A DNA stretch of 64,000 nucleotides from Rhodobacter sp. NTK016B (GTDB taxonomy: Bacteria > Pseudomonadota > Alphaproteobacteria > Rhodobacterales > Rhodobacteraceae), in contig NZ_JAFKOK010000014.1 in the NCBI RefSeq assembly GCF_017303295.1, forward strand, positions 1 to 64,000, given 5' to 3'. Shown here in pieces: positions 53,315-61,752 of the stretch. A program made the translations under genes and the position numbers. Below the pieces are notes generated by a model that was given only the letters and a program-made list of their open reading frames with translations, had not been told where the DNA came from and did no database searches. Position 1 is the stretch's first letter; each line of letters starts with the position of its first letter.

Positions 53315-53949
53315 GCACCAAACTCGATATCTTCTCCGACCCCGTCTGCCCGTGGTGCTATATCGGCAAGGCCCGGCTCGACCGCGCGATGGAGCAGCGC
53401 CCCGATCATCCGCTGGTGATCGAATGGCACCCCTACATGCTGAACCCGACCATGCCGCCCGAAGGCATGGACCGGCGCGAATACCTGCAGGCCAAGTTCG
53501 GTCCGCCCGACGAGGTCGTGCGGGTCCACGTCCCGATTGTCGAAGCCTGCGAGGAACTGGGCCTGCCTTTCGAGCTGGAAAAGATGCATTATCAGCCCTC
53601 GACGCTGAACGCGCACCGGCTGATCCACTGGGCGGGGCTTGAGGGCCGTCAGAGCGCCGTGGTCAACGGCCTCTTTCGCGCGAATTTCGCCGAGGGGCGC
53701 GATATCGGCGACCGTGACACGCTGCTCGACATCGCCGAAAAAGCCGGGCTCGACCGCGATATGACCGCGCGGCTTCTCGACAGCGAGGCCGACGTGAGCG
53801 AGATCCGCGCCCGCGACGCCGAGATCCGCGAACGCGGGCTGCGCGGCGTCCCCGGCTTCATTCTGGGGCGCCAATACGTCATCAACGGCGCGCAACCAGT
53901 CGAAACGTGGCTCGATATCATCGACCAGCTTGCGGCGGCTTCTGCGTGA
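53311..53949 (+). CDS. DsbA-like oxidoreductase (FrnE/HCCA isomerase family)
   Basis: A 212-residue thioredoxin-fold protein without a signal peptide. The motif C-P-W-C is at residues 13-16 (SDPVCPWCYIGKARL); the cis-Pro block is GLRGVPGFILGRQYVINGAQ. It belongs with cytoplasmic FrnE-type disulfide oxidoreductases and 2-hydroxychromene-2-carboxylate isomerase relatives. It is co-translated with the acyl-CoA synthetase (4-base overlap) and with the MFS gene (GTGA overlap), so it may serve the same pathway. Confidence 0.9.
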   Translation: MSTKLDIFSDPVCPWCYIGKARLDRAMEQRPDHPLVIEWHPYMLNPTMPPEGMDRREYLQAKFGPPDEVVRVHVPIVEACEELGLPFELEKMHYQPSTLNAHRLIHWAGLEGRQSAVVNGLFRANFAEGRDIGDRDTLLDIAEKAGLDRDMTARLLDSEADVSEIRARDAEIRERGLRGVPGFILGRQYVINGAQPVETWLDIIDQLAAASA

Positions 53950-55151
53950 CCGGGCCCTCGAAACCGCTGTCTTTCGTGGAATTCATCGCGCTTCTGGCGC
54001 TGTTGATGGCCACCGTCGCCTATTCTGTCGACGCGATGCTGCCGCTTATCGGCATCATCGGGGACGAATTGTCACCGCAATCACCCGAAAGCGCGCAGCT
54101 TGTGATCACCGTGTTCATGGTGGGCCTTGGGCTGGGCACCTTCATCATGGGGCCGCTCTCGGATGCGTTCGGGCGCAAGACGGTCATTCTGGGCGGCACC
54201 GCGCTTTACATGATCGCCGCCGGGATCGCCGCCGTGTCGGGCGACCTGACGACACTGCTGATCACCCGCTTTCTGCACGGCTTCGGCGCCGCCGCGCCGC
54301 GCATCGTCGCGCAGGCCATGGTGCGCGACCTGTATTCGGGCCGGATGATGGCGCGGGTGATTTCCTTCGGCATGACCGTGTTCACGCTGTTTCCGGCCAT
54401 CGCCCCCTTCATGGGCGCCGAGCTCGCCGCTTTGTTCCATTGGCGCGCGATTTTCTGGAGCTTCGTGGGCTTCGGTTTCGTGACGATCCTGTGGCTGGGC
54501 CTGCGTCAGCCCGAAACGCTGGCGCCCGAAAACCGCCGCAAGCTGGCCGTCGTGCCGCTTTGGGAGGCGCTGAAAACCGTGCTGGCCCATCCGCGCGTGC
54601 GGCTTTATCTGATGGCGCTGACTTTCAACTTCTCGACCATGCTGACATGGCTGAGCTCGGTCGCGCGGATCTTCGACGAAAGCTTCGGTCGGCTCGAACA
54701 ATTCCCCGTCTGGTTCGCGATGGTTGCGCTGTTCTCGGCCCCCGCCAGCCTGATCAATGCCCGCGTGGTGGTCAAGCTGGGGATGCGGCGGATGGTCGGC
54801 ACCGCGCTGAGCGTGCAGATCGTTGTCATCACCGCGACGCTTCTGGTCTTCGCGCTGGACCTGCCCTTTGCGGGCTTCCCGTTCTTCATGATCTTCATGT
54901 TCACCCAGTTCTTCGCGATCGGCTTCCTCGTGGGGAACCTGAACGCGCTGGCGCTGGAACCGATGGGCCATGTTGCCGGGATGGCGGCGTCGGTCATCGG
55001 TGGGGTCTCGACGGTGCTGTCGGCGTTGATCGCAACCGGGATCGCGACGCTGGGAGACGGCACACCCGTGCCGCTGGCTGCCGGGGTGCTGTTTTGCATC
55101 CTGTGCGCGTCGGGCTTCATGCTCTGGGCGCGCCGCTTCAGCGACGATTGA
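53946..55151 (+). CDS. MFS transporter, Bcr/CflA drug-resistance type
   Basis: A 401-residue protein starting at a GTG that overlaps the previous stop codon. Twelve hydrophobic helices are visible. Motif A is GPLSDAFGRKTVIL, and RFLHGFGAAAPRIVAQAMVR matches the helix-4/5 region of Bcr-type exporters. It would export a small molecule or a pathway product; the substrate is unknown. It is the last gene of the synthetase-DsbA-MFS unit. Confidence 0.9.
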   Translation: MTGPSKPLSFVEFIALLALLMATVAYSVDAMLPLIGIIGDELSPQSPESAQLVITVFMVGLGLGTFIMGPLSDAFGRKTVILGGTALYMIAAGIAAVSGDLTTLLITRFLHGFGAAAPRIVAQAMVRDLYSGRMMARVISFGMTVFTLFPAIAPFMGAELAALFHWRAIFWSFVGFGFVTILWLGLRQPETLAPENRRKLAVVPLWEALKTVLAHPRVRLYLMALTFNFSTMLTWLSSVARIFDESFGRLEQFPVWFAMVALFSAPASLINARVVVKLGMRRMVGTALSVQIVVITATLLVFALDLPFAGFPFFMIFMFTQFFAIGFLVGNLNALALEPMGHVAGMAASVIGGVSTVLSALIATGIATLGDGTPVPLAAGVLFCILCASGFMLWARRFSDD

Positions 55152-55158
55152 GACGCAC

Positions 55159-56301
55159 CTAGCCCGATGGCTGGCGCAACCGCTCGCGGTTCAGCGCCAG
55201 CCAGTAGGCACTGGTGATCAGCGGGCCGTTCGTGACCTCGCCCGACTGGATCAGGTCCATCAGTTTTTCGAACGGCAGCACATGCGATCGGATATCCTCG
55301 GCCTCGGCTTCAAGGCCGTGTATGCCCGCCGCATCGTCGGGCAACGCCGCAATTCCGATGTAATTATACAGAAATTCCGTCACCGCGCCGGGGCTAGGAT
55401 AATAACGCCCGGCGGAATGCAGCGTTGCCACGTCCAATGCCGCTTCTTCGTGCGCCTCGCGCCGCGCCGCCGTCTCGGGCGCTTCGCCCGCGTCGATGCG
55501 ACCGGCGATTGCCTCGATAGACCACGGGTTGCGGTCGCCGCGCGCAAACGGACCGGCGCGGAATTGCTCGACCACCATCACGCGGTCGCGCACCGGATCA
55601 TAGGGAAGCACGGTCACGGCATCCGACATCAGGAAGGCCGCGCGCAGCACCGTCTCGCTCATCCCGCCGCCGAAGCGCCGGTGCCGCAAGCGATCCTCGA
55701 TCACCGCAAAGAAGCGAGCATAGGGTTCCTCGCGGGCCAGAAGCGCGACATCCTCGGGCATCGCGTCATGGCGCAGCGTCGCGGGAGCATTTTCGTCCGC
55801 GGCGCGCAGGCGGCTGGCCACGTAGCCCGCCAGCAGCGGGTAGCGTTCCGCGACGATGGCGGGCGGAAGCCGGTCGACAAGCAGCATCAGCGCATGAGCG
55901 ACCTCGGTCCGCAGCCGCCCCTCAGACGCGACCCAATCCGACAGCGACCAAGGCGCGTCGGGTGTGAACAGCCCGGCACGGGGGCGGTAAATCAGGGCCT
56001 CGACGCTTCGGCCCGCGACCTGAACCGAAACCGGTTCGGGCCGGTAATCCCAAAGCTGCTCATAGGCATCAAGCCGCGCCATGGCGGGCTCATCCGGGCG
56101 CACTAGCACACCCTCGGCCGATGCGCCGGTCTCGGGCGCACAAAGCGGAAAGCGGCGCTCGGATCCCCCGGCATCGACGGCCCATGTCACGGCGTGATCG
56201 GCCAGTGTCGCGGGTTCTGTCGCCAAGGTGGAGCCGGCGACCGCGTCGAGCAACGGTGCGTAGCGCAGGGTTCCGAATAGAAAGAGCGGCTTAACGCTCA
56301 T
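55159..56301 (-). CDS. trgB: TrgB-type protein: GGCT-like domain plus Nudix hydrolase
   Basis: A 380-residue two-domain protein. Residues 1-110 are gamma-glutamylcyclotransferase-like (LFLFGTLRYAPLL, LVRPDEPAMARLDAYEQ, VEALIYRP). Residues 215-375 are an ADP-ribose-pyrophosphatase-type Nudix domain, with the box GRIDAGEAPETAARREAHEE (about residues 268-287) and GRYYPSPGAVTEFLYNYI. The pair with trgA matches the tellurite-resistance locus described in Rhodobacter sphaeroides. Its ATG overlaps the trgA stop. Confidence 0.88.
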   Translation of the reverse strand: MSVKPLFLFGTLRYAPLLDAVAGSTLATEPATLADHAVTWAVDAGGSERRFPLCAPETGASAEGVLVRPDEPAMARLDAYEQLWDYRPEPVSVQVAGRSVEALIYRPRAGLFTPDAPWSLSDWVASEGRLRTEVAHALMLLVDRLPPAIVAERYPLLAGYVASRLRAADENAPATLRHDAMPEDVALLAREEPYARFFAVIEDRLRHRRFGGGMSETVLRAAFLMSDAVTVLPYDPVRDRVMVVEQFRAGPFARGDRNPWSIEAIAGRIDAGEAPETAARREAHEEAALDVATLHSAGRYYPSPGAVTEFLYNYIGIAALPDDAAGIHGLEAEAEDIRSHVLPFEKLMDLIQSGEVTNGPLITSAYWLALNRERLRQPSG

Positions 56302-56749
56302 TGCGGCGCCTCTCCATCATCCGCCAGATGACGTGCAGCACAATCCCGATCACCAGCGCGCCGACGCCCAGAAAGATCAGGTATTCCTGCACCAGCGCCT
56401 TTTTCAGCCAGCCCATGATGATGTCGATATACCCCGTCAGGGCCTCGGTAACCTCGCCATAGCGGCGGCGGAACCCAAGGATGAAAACCTCGCGCACGCC
56501 CATCACCATAGCGGTGACAAGCGCCGAAAGCACGATCCCCTGCGCGACGATATAGACTGAGTACCAAAGCGCCCGTCCGATCCGCCCGCCGACGAAAAGC
56601 CAGCCGATCAGAGCGCTGATCCCTGCCGTCCAGACGGCAAAGGCCCCCATCCGCGCAAGCGGGTCGTAAAGCGGCTCGTACCCTTTGGCGGCGAAATAGC
56701 CGAAGACCCCAAGGAGGATCGCGGCAATCGGCCGGATCAACGTGAACAT
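56291..56749 (-). CDS. trgA: TrgA family membrane protein
   Basis: A 152-residue protein with four hydrophobic helices: RPIAAILLGVFGYFAAKGYE, AFAVWTAGISALIGWLFVGG, YIVAQGIVLSALVTAMVMGV and LIFLGVGALVIGIVLHVIWR. The basic loop FILGFRRRYGEV and the final RRRNER are typical. TrgA with TrgB raised tellurite resistance in R. sphaeroides; the mechanism is not known. It overlaps trgB by 11 bases. Confidence 0.88.
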   Translation of the reverse strand: MFTLIRPIAAILLGVFGYFAAKGYEPLYDPLARMGAFAVWTAGISALIGWLFVGGRIGRALWYSVYIVAQGIVLSALVTAMVMGVREVFILGFRRRYGEVTEALTGYIDIIMGWLKKALVQEYLIFLGVGALVIGIVLHVIWRMMERRRNER

Positions 56750-56813
56750 GGCGTCTCCATCGGCTGTCTGCGTCGGGCGCTCAGGACGGAAGGCACCGCA
56801 CCCGACCCGCAGG

Positions 56814-58025
56814 TCAGGCCGGACGGCGCACCGTGATCTGAGTCACGTCACAGATACCCGTGTGAAACGCCCCCGCGCAAGAGGTGAGGTAGAAGTCCCA
56901 CATGCGCTTGAAGCGTGTATCGTAGCCCATCGTCTGGATACGGTCCCACGCATTGGTAAAGCTTTCATGCCAGCGCCGCAGCGTCAGCGAATAGCTTTCG
57001 CCGAACTCGATGGACGACAACCAGCCAAGCCCCGCTTTCTGCGCCTCTTGCGCGAAACGCGCGGGCGAGATCAGCATCCCGCCGGGAAAGATGTACTTCT
57101 GGATGAAATCGACATTCTTTCGGTAGGTCGGAAACCGCTCGTTGGGCACGGTGATGACCTGAATGGTTGCCTTGGCGCCTTCCTTCAGTCGGTCGCGGAC
57201 AGTTTCGAAATAGGCCGGCCAATAGCTTTCGCCCACCGCTTCGAACATCTCGATCGAGGCGATGCCGTCATAGGTGCCGCGCTCGTCGCGGTAATCCTGC
57301 ATCTTGATCTCGACCTTGTCCGACAGCCCGGCGCGCGCCATCCGCGCCACCGCGAAATCGTGCTGCGCCTTCGAGATCGTCAGTCCGGTGACTTTGAGCC
57401 CGCGCTGCCCCGCCGCGTATTCCGCGAACCCGCCCCAGCCGCAGCCGATCTCCAGCACATGGTCGCCCGGCTTCAGCCCCAGCGAGTCGACAAGGGCCGC
57501 GTATTTCTGCTCTTGCGCACGCTCGAGGCTTTCCTGCCCGGTCTTGAACAGCGCCGAGGAATAGGTCATCGAATCGTCGAGCCACAGGGCGTAGAAATCG
57601 TTGCCCAGATCGTAGTGATACGAGATGTTCTTCTTCGCCTGCTGCTTGGAATTGCCCCGCAGCCAGTGGCGCACCCGCTCATAGGCCCGCACCAGCGCCA
57701 TGCCGGTGAAATCGTCCAGAAGCGCGGGGTTGTCCTTGAAGATGATGTCCATCAGATCCTGCAGATCAGGCGTCGTCCACCAGCCTTCGATATAGGCGTC
57801 GGCAAAGCCCAGCTCCCCCTCGCGGATAAGCCGGGCAAAGGCATCGGGGTTGTGGATCGTGATCTCGGCGGCAAGACCCGGCTCGGTGCCCTGTGCGCGG
57901 ACACGGCGTCCGTCGGGAAGGATCAGGTCCAGACGGCCGTAATTCATGCGCTGAAGTTGCGCGAAGACGGGTTTGAAATATCGGGGCAGATCGGATTGCC
58001 CTTCGGTGCTGGTAATGATGTCCAT
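56814..58025 (-). CDS. cfa: Cyclopropane-fatty-acyl-phospholipid synthase
   Basis: A 403-residue protein. SAM-binding motif VLEIGCGWGGFAEYAAGQRG, YHYDLGNDFYALWLDDSMTY, IASIEMFEAVGESYWPAYFE, FIQKYIFPGGMLISP and the catalytic Cys in LTSCAGAFHTGICDV (about residue 384) mark the family. It adds a methylene group to unsaturated acyl chains of membrane phospholipids. It follows the photolyase gene by 74 bases on the same strand; the same pair is known in R. sphaeroides as part of the RpoE/ChrR singlet-oxygen response. Confidence 0.95.
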   Translation of the reverse strand: MDIITSTEGQSDLPRYFKPVFAQLQRMNYGRLDLILPDGRRVRAQGTEPGLAAEITIHNPDAFARLIREGELGFADAYIEGWWTTPDLQDLMDIIFKDNPALLDDFTGMALVRAYERVRHWLRGNSKQQAKKNISYHYDLGNDFYALWLDDSMTYSSALFKTGQESLERAQEQKYAALVDSLGLKPGDHVLEIGCGWGGFAEYAAGQRGLKVTGLTISKAQHDFAVARMARAGLSDKVEIKMQDYRDERGTYDGIASIEMFEAVGESYWPAYFETVRDRLKEGAKATIQVITVPNERFPTYRKNVDFIQKYIFPGGMLISPARFAQEAQKAGLGWLSSIEFGESYSLTLRRWHESFTNAWDRIQTMGYDTRFKRMWDFYLTSCAGAFHTGICDVTQITVRRPA

Positions 58026-58099
58026 CCGCTTCCCTGTCGTCTGTCTTTTTTGTTGTACGAAAGATTAAGGCGGTTGGATGTATACGCAATCCCGTTTCT

Positions 58100-59521
58100 T
58101 TACGATTTCTTAAGCCTGTCATAGGCTTCGAGCGCCGCCTCACGCCCCTCGGACAGCGCGATAACGCGGTCGGGGTAATCCGCCTTCGGGTCCAGCTGCC
58201 AAGCGCGCGGGACGGCGTTGAAATAGTCCTGCGCCTCTTCGCCCGGATCCTTGCTGAGTTCCGCGATGAAGGCCTTACGATAATCCCCTGACTTATCGAA
58301 TTTTTCTGCCTGCGTCTCGGGGTTGAACACGCGAAAATACGGCGCTGCGTCGGGGCCGGACCCTGCCACCCATTGCCACCCCATCGCGTTCGAGGCCGGG
58401 TCCCAGTCGATCAAGCAATCGGCGAACCAGTCCATGCCCACTTTCCAGTGCGTCGTCAGATGCTTGGTCAGATAGCTGGCCACCACCATACGCACCCGGT
58501 TGTGCATCGTCCCGGTCACATACATCTCGCGCAGGCCCGCATCGACGAAGGGCTCGCCGGTCATGCCCCGGCGCCAGCGTTCGGCGTCCTTGTTGTCCTC
58601 GCGCCACGGGAAATCGTCCCATTCCTCGCGCCAGTTGCTCTCCAAAAGATGGGGGAAATGGAACATCAGGTGATGGGCAAAGTCGCGCCATGCCAGTTCT
58701 TTGCGAAAATGCGTGCCGCCCTGCCCTGTATGCACCTTGGCCGCGTGCCAGACGCGCCGCGCGCCGATCTCGCCATAGGTCAGGTTCTCGGACAGGCCTG
58801 AAACTGCGGGCTTTGCGGGGAAATCGCGGTCGTCCTTGTAGTCCAGCACTGGCCCGTCGAGAAACGTCTCCATCCGCGCCAGCGCAGCAGCCTCACCCAC
58901 CACCGCGTGCTTTGCGACGATGGCCGCCCCTCGGTTCATCGCCGCGCCAAGCGCCCAGTCGTCAAGGCCCTCGCTGTCCGGCCAGTGATCCGGGGTGTGC
59001 AGCGTATCGGGGGCATCGCAGGGCTTCGCCACCCCCATGTCATCGAGCGCGCGAAAGAACGGCGTGTAAACCTTGTACGGATCGCCCGCCTTCGTCGCGA
59101 TCTCCCACGGTTCGATCAGCGTGTGGCCGGAGAACGAGCGCGCGTTGAAACCCTTGCCCTTCAGCACCTCTTTAATCTCGCTGTCGCGGTCGCGCGAAAG
59201 CGGGTCGTACAACCGCGTCCACCAGACGCCCCCCGCACCGGCTTCCTGCAAAAGGTCCAGAAGGATTGGCAGCGGCGCCCCTTTTCGCAAGATCAGCCGC
59301 GAGCCGTGATCCTTCAGCCGCGCGGCGAAACTGCCAATCGCCTCACCGTAACGCCACCGCGCAGCCGCACCGATCCCGGTCACCGCGCGGTCGGCGATGA
59401 AAACGGGGATCAGCGGGCGGCCCGTGGCAGCGGCTTCTGTCAGCATCGGGTGATCGTCGAGCCGCAGATCGCGGCGAAACCACAAGATCAGGGGCGTGTC
59501 GGCACGGTCGTTTTGGGTCAT
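58100..59521 (-). CDS. phrA: Deoxyribodipyrimidine photolyase
   Basis: A 473-residue protein starting at 59521 (upstream in-frame sequence lacks a plausible start). The N-terminal photoreceptor half has LILWFRRDLRLDDHPMLTEA. The FAD-binding half has FRKELAWRDFAHHLMFHFP, RRGMTGEPFVDAGLREMYVT, GTMHNRVRMVVASYLTKHLT and DWDPASNAMGWQWVAGSGPD, all class I CPD photolyase blocks. It reverts UV-induced pyrimidine dimers with light. The next gene downstream is cfa. Confidence 0.96.
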   Translation of the reverse strand: MTQNDRADTPLILWFRRDLRLDDHPMLTEAAATGRPLIPVFIADRAVTGIGAAARWRYGEAIGSFAARLKDHGSRLILRKGAPLPILLDLLQEAGAGGVWWTRLYDPLSRDRDSEIKEVLKGKGFNARSFSGHTLIEPWEIATKAGDPYKVYTPFFRALDDMGVAKPCDAPDTLHTPDHWPDSEGLDDWALGAAMNRGAAIVAKHAVVGEAAALARMETFLDGPVLDYKDDRDFPAKPAVSGLSENLTYGEIGARRVWHAAKVHTGQGGTHFRKELAWRDFAHHLMFHFPHLLESNWREEWDDFPWREDNKDAERWRRGMTGEPFVDAGLREMYVTGTMHNRVRMVVASYLTKHLTTHWKVGMDWFADCLIDWDPASNAMGWQWVAGSGPDAAPYFRVFNPETQAEKFDKSGDYRKAFIAELSKDPGEEAQDYFNAVPRAWQLDPKADYPDRVIALSEGREAALEAYDRLKKS

Positions 59522-59620
59522 GGCGTCTTTCGCATTGCATAAAGGGCGATCTAGCGTGGCAGAAACGGCGTCAATAGCTGTGACGAACGCGGGAAGAGCG
59601 CCGTGAAACAACCTATGCGA

Positions 59621-59649
59621 TTGACACGACTCGGGGCCTCTGGCATCTT
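59621..59649 (+). promoter_or_regulatory. Putative promoter of the FadR-type regulator
   Basis: A perfect TTGACA (59621-59626), 17 bases and CATCTT (59644-59649) lie 45 bases before the GntR-family start. The -10 is weak, which may mean activator or repressor control. It sits in the 172-base divergent region with phrA. Confidence 0.4.
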
Positions 59650-59693
59650 AATGACAGACAATAAAAACATCAAAAACACAGTGGGTTGACGCT

Positions 59694-60509
59694 ATGAGCA
59701 GCGGGTCATCCTTGGAAAAGCGCACACCCGACCGCGCGTCGGCGATCGCGTCGCTTCTTCAGGACAACATTCTTTCAGGTCACTACGGGCCGGGCGACCG
59801 CCTTCCCTCCGAAGCCGATCTTTGCGCGCATTTCAAGGTGTCGCGCCCGACCCTGCGTGAAGCGCTGGGGCGGCTCAACGCGCGCGGGATGATCGTGGCG
59901 CGGCGCGGCGCAGGCGGCGGGGCCTTCGTCACCCAGCCCACGCCGGAAGTCGCCGGCGAACAGGTCGCGGCGCTGGTCGCGCTGTCGACGCGGGCGCCCG
60001 ATAATGCCCATCGCCCCTTCCTGACCGAAGCGCGTATCCAGCTTATGCTGGGCTGCGCTGAGCTTGCGATCCTGCGCAAGACCGATATCGCCGATCTGCG
60101 CGCCGAGATCGACCTGCAATCCGATTTTGCCATCGACGATGAGGCTTTCGTGGGCTCGATGCGGCGGATGAACCTCGCGCTGGCTTCGGCCTCGGGCAAC
60201 AATGCGATGACGCTGCTGACGCAGGGGCTGATCGAGGCAGAATTCGCCGTCACGCCCAAGACCGACTACCCCACCCGCGTTCGCGCGCGCTTCCTGTCCT
60301 ATCACGTACGCATCGCCAACGGCATTGCCGGCCTACGCGGCGACGATACGCGCGCGGCGATCATGGAATTGTGGAGCTTCGAGGCCGATCGCGCGAGCGG
60401 CGAGGCGGACGATGCCCAGCCGGTCGAGCGCCCGCCGCGGATGCGCGACCTGCGCCTGCCCCCGGTGCAGCGGCTCACGCCGCTGCCGGACCAGCCCTTG
60501 TCCGAGTAA
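59694..60509 (+). CDS. FadR subfamily GntR transcriptional regulator
   Basis: A 271-residue protein. Residues 13-80 form the winged helix: ASAIASLLQDNILSGHYGPG, DRLPSEADLCAHFKVSRPTL and REALGRLNARGMIVARRGAG. The C-terminal all-helical effector domain is of the FCD (FadR C-terminal) type, with RPFLTEARIQLMLGCAELAI and ADLRAEIDLQSDFAIDDEAF. The ligand is probably an organic or hydroxy acid. The downstream gene, a potassium channel, begins 9 bases after the stop. Confidence 0.88.
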   Translation: MSSGSSLEKRTPDRASAIASLLQDNILSGHYGPGDRLPSEADLCAHFKVSRPTLREALGRLNARGMIVARRGAGGGAFVTQPTPEVAGEQVAALVALSTRAPDNAHRPFLTEARIQLMLGCAELAILRKTDIADLRAEIDLQSDFAIDDEAFVGSMRRMNLALASASGNNAMTLLTQGLIEAEFAVTPKTDYPTRVRARFLSYHVRIANGIAGLRGDDTRAAIMELWSFEADRASGEADDAQPVERPPRMRDLRLPPVQRLTPLPDQPLSE

Positions 60510-60518
60510 GCGCGCGCC

Positions 60519-61286
60519 ATGCAGCCGTCGTTGCGGCACCGCCTGTCGCTGGCCGTCGATCCCGAAATGCGCGAGGATGACGGCCTTTCGCCCTTCAACC
60601 GGCTGGCGGTGACCGGCATCCTGCTGCTGATCCTCGTCGGCGTACTGGAAACCGAGGTGCATGTGATCCGCCGTTTCGGCGGCGTGCTCGAGGTCACGAA
60701 GGCCGCGCTCTTCGTCTTTTTCCTTGTGGAATATGGGCTCAGGCTGTGGGTTGCGCCGCTCAATCCGCGCATCCGCAATGTCTGGCATTACGCGTTCAGC
60801 CCCAGCGCGCTGCTGGATCTCGCCGTGTTGGTGACCCTCGCCTCGCCCTTTCTGGGGCTCGAAGCGACGGTGTTCCGGCTGCTGCAATTGCTGCGCATCC
60901 TGCGGCTGGCGCGGCTGGGCCGCTATTCGCGCGGGATGAACCTGCTTTATGACGCGTTGCGCTCGCGCTCGACCGAGCTGTGGCTGAGCATGGTGATGGC
61001 GTTGTCGCTGATGCTCGCCTCCTCGACGCTGCTCTACATCGTCGAAGGCGATGTCCAGCCCGACGCCTTCGGCTCGATCCCCCGCGCGCTTTGGTGGGCG
61101 GTCGAGACCCTGACCACCGTGGGCTACGGCGATGTCGTGCCGATCACACCGCTCGGCCGGTTTCTTGCCGCGCTGACGGCGCTGTGCGGGATCGGCTTTA
61201 TCGCGCTTCCGACCGGCCTGCTGGCAGGCGCGTTTTCGGATGCGATGCGCCAGTCGCGTGAAGAACGCCGGCATCGGCGCGACTGA
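60519..61286 (+). CDS. Voltage-gated-type potassium channel
   Basis: A 255-residue protein of the six-helix ion channel family. S1 is LAVTGILLLILVGVLETEVH; S4 carries spaced Arg residues (RLLQLLRILRLARLGRYSRG). The pore and selectivity filter TTVGYGDVVPITPLG are near residues 200-214, followed by the inner helix LTALCGIGFIALPTGLLAGA and a basic tail. The T-V-G-Y-G-D filter indicates potassium. The gene is probably co-transcribed with the FadR-type regulator, and ssrA lies just downstream. Confidence 0.88.
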   Translation: MQPSLRHRLSLAVDPEMREDDGLSPFNRLAVTGILLLILVGVLETEVHVIRRFGGVLEVTKAALFVFFLVEYGLRLWVAPLNPRIRNVWHYAFSPSALLDLAVLVTLASPFLGLEATVFRLLQLLRILRLARLGRYSRGMNLLYDALRSRSTELWLSMVMALSLMLASSTLLYIVEGDVQPDAFGSIPRALWWAVETLTTVGYGDVVPITPLGRFLAALTALCGIGFIALPTGLLAGAFSDAMRQSREERRHRRD

Positions 61287-61310
61287 TCGCCGTTTCCCGC
61301 AAGCCCCCCT

Positions 61311-61339
61311 TGAGCCGCGCCGCGCCTGGCCCTATATAA
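61311..61339 (+). promoter_or_regulatory. ssrA promoter
   Basis: TTGAGC (61311-61316), 17 bases, TATATA (61334-61339). The predicted start near 61346 leads directly into the acceptor piece of the permuted tmRNA. Confidence 0.7.
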
Positions 61340-61345
61340 GCTCTG

Positions 61346-61660
61346 TTCCCGGCAACGGGGACTATGGACATAAACGCGCTCGTAATACGCGGCTCGGACC
61401 CGGGGGCGGTACCCGGCGGCTCCACCAAACTTCCCTCATTGGGGGCGAATGGGGCCGAAACAGGATCGACGAACGTTTAAAGGGGTTTGCTTTGTCCCGG
61501 TGAGGTACCACCGTTATCGGTCCGAAACGTACAGTTGCCAATGACAACCGTGCTCCGGTGGCCGTCGCTGCGTAAGCAGTTGACCAAAACCGATCTTAAG
61601 CCCTTGCGCTTAGCCGCGTAAGGCGGGGTTCGCAGGTACCTGGCAACAGAAACCTGCACT
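61346..61660 (+). ncRNA. ssrA: Transfer-messenger RNA, two-piece (permuted) type
   Basis: The acceptor piece ends with CGGCTCC-ACCA (61417-61427). The coding piece begins GGGGCCG at 61451, and the two strands form a perfect 7-bp acceptor stem across the removed 23-base spacer (61428-61450). The tag is read from GCC 61537: ANDNRAPVAVAA, stop TAA 61573-61575. GGATCGACGAACG after the 5' end matches the tmRNA D-like region. The 3' border is approximate, placed after the hairpin GCAGGT / ACCTGC (61632-61657). It rescues stalled ribosomes together with SmpB. The T-loop reads GGCGGTA instead of TTCGANN. Confidence 0.94.
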
Positions 61661-61752
61661 TTCCCCTCTTCTGTATTTTCGCTTGGCGGGCCTATGGCGC
61701 GCGCTCACGGATTCGTGATCTCAACCATGGCGGGTGCGTGCAACCATATCGC

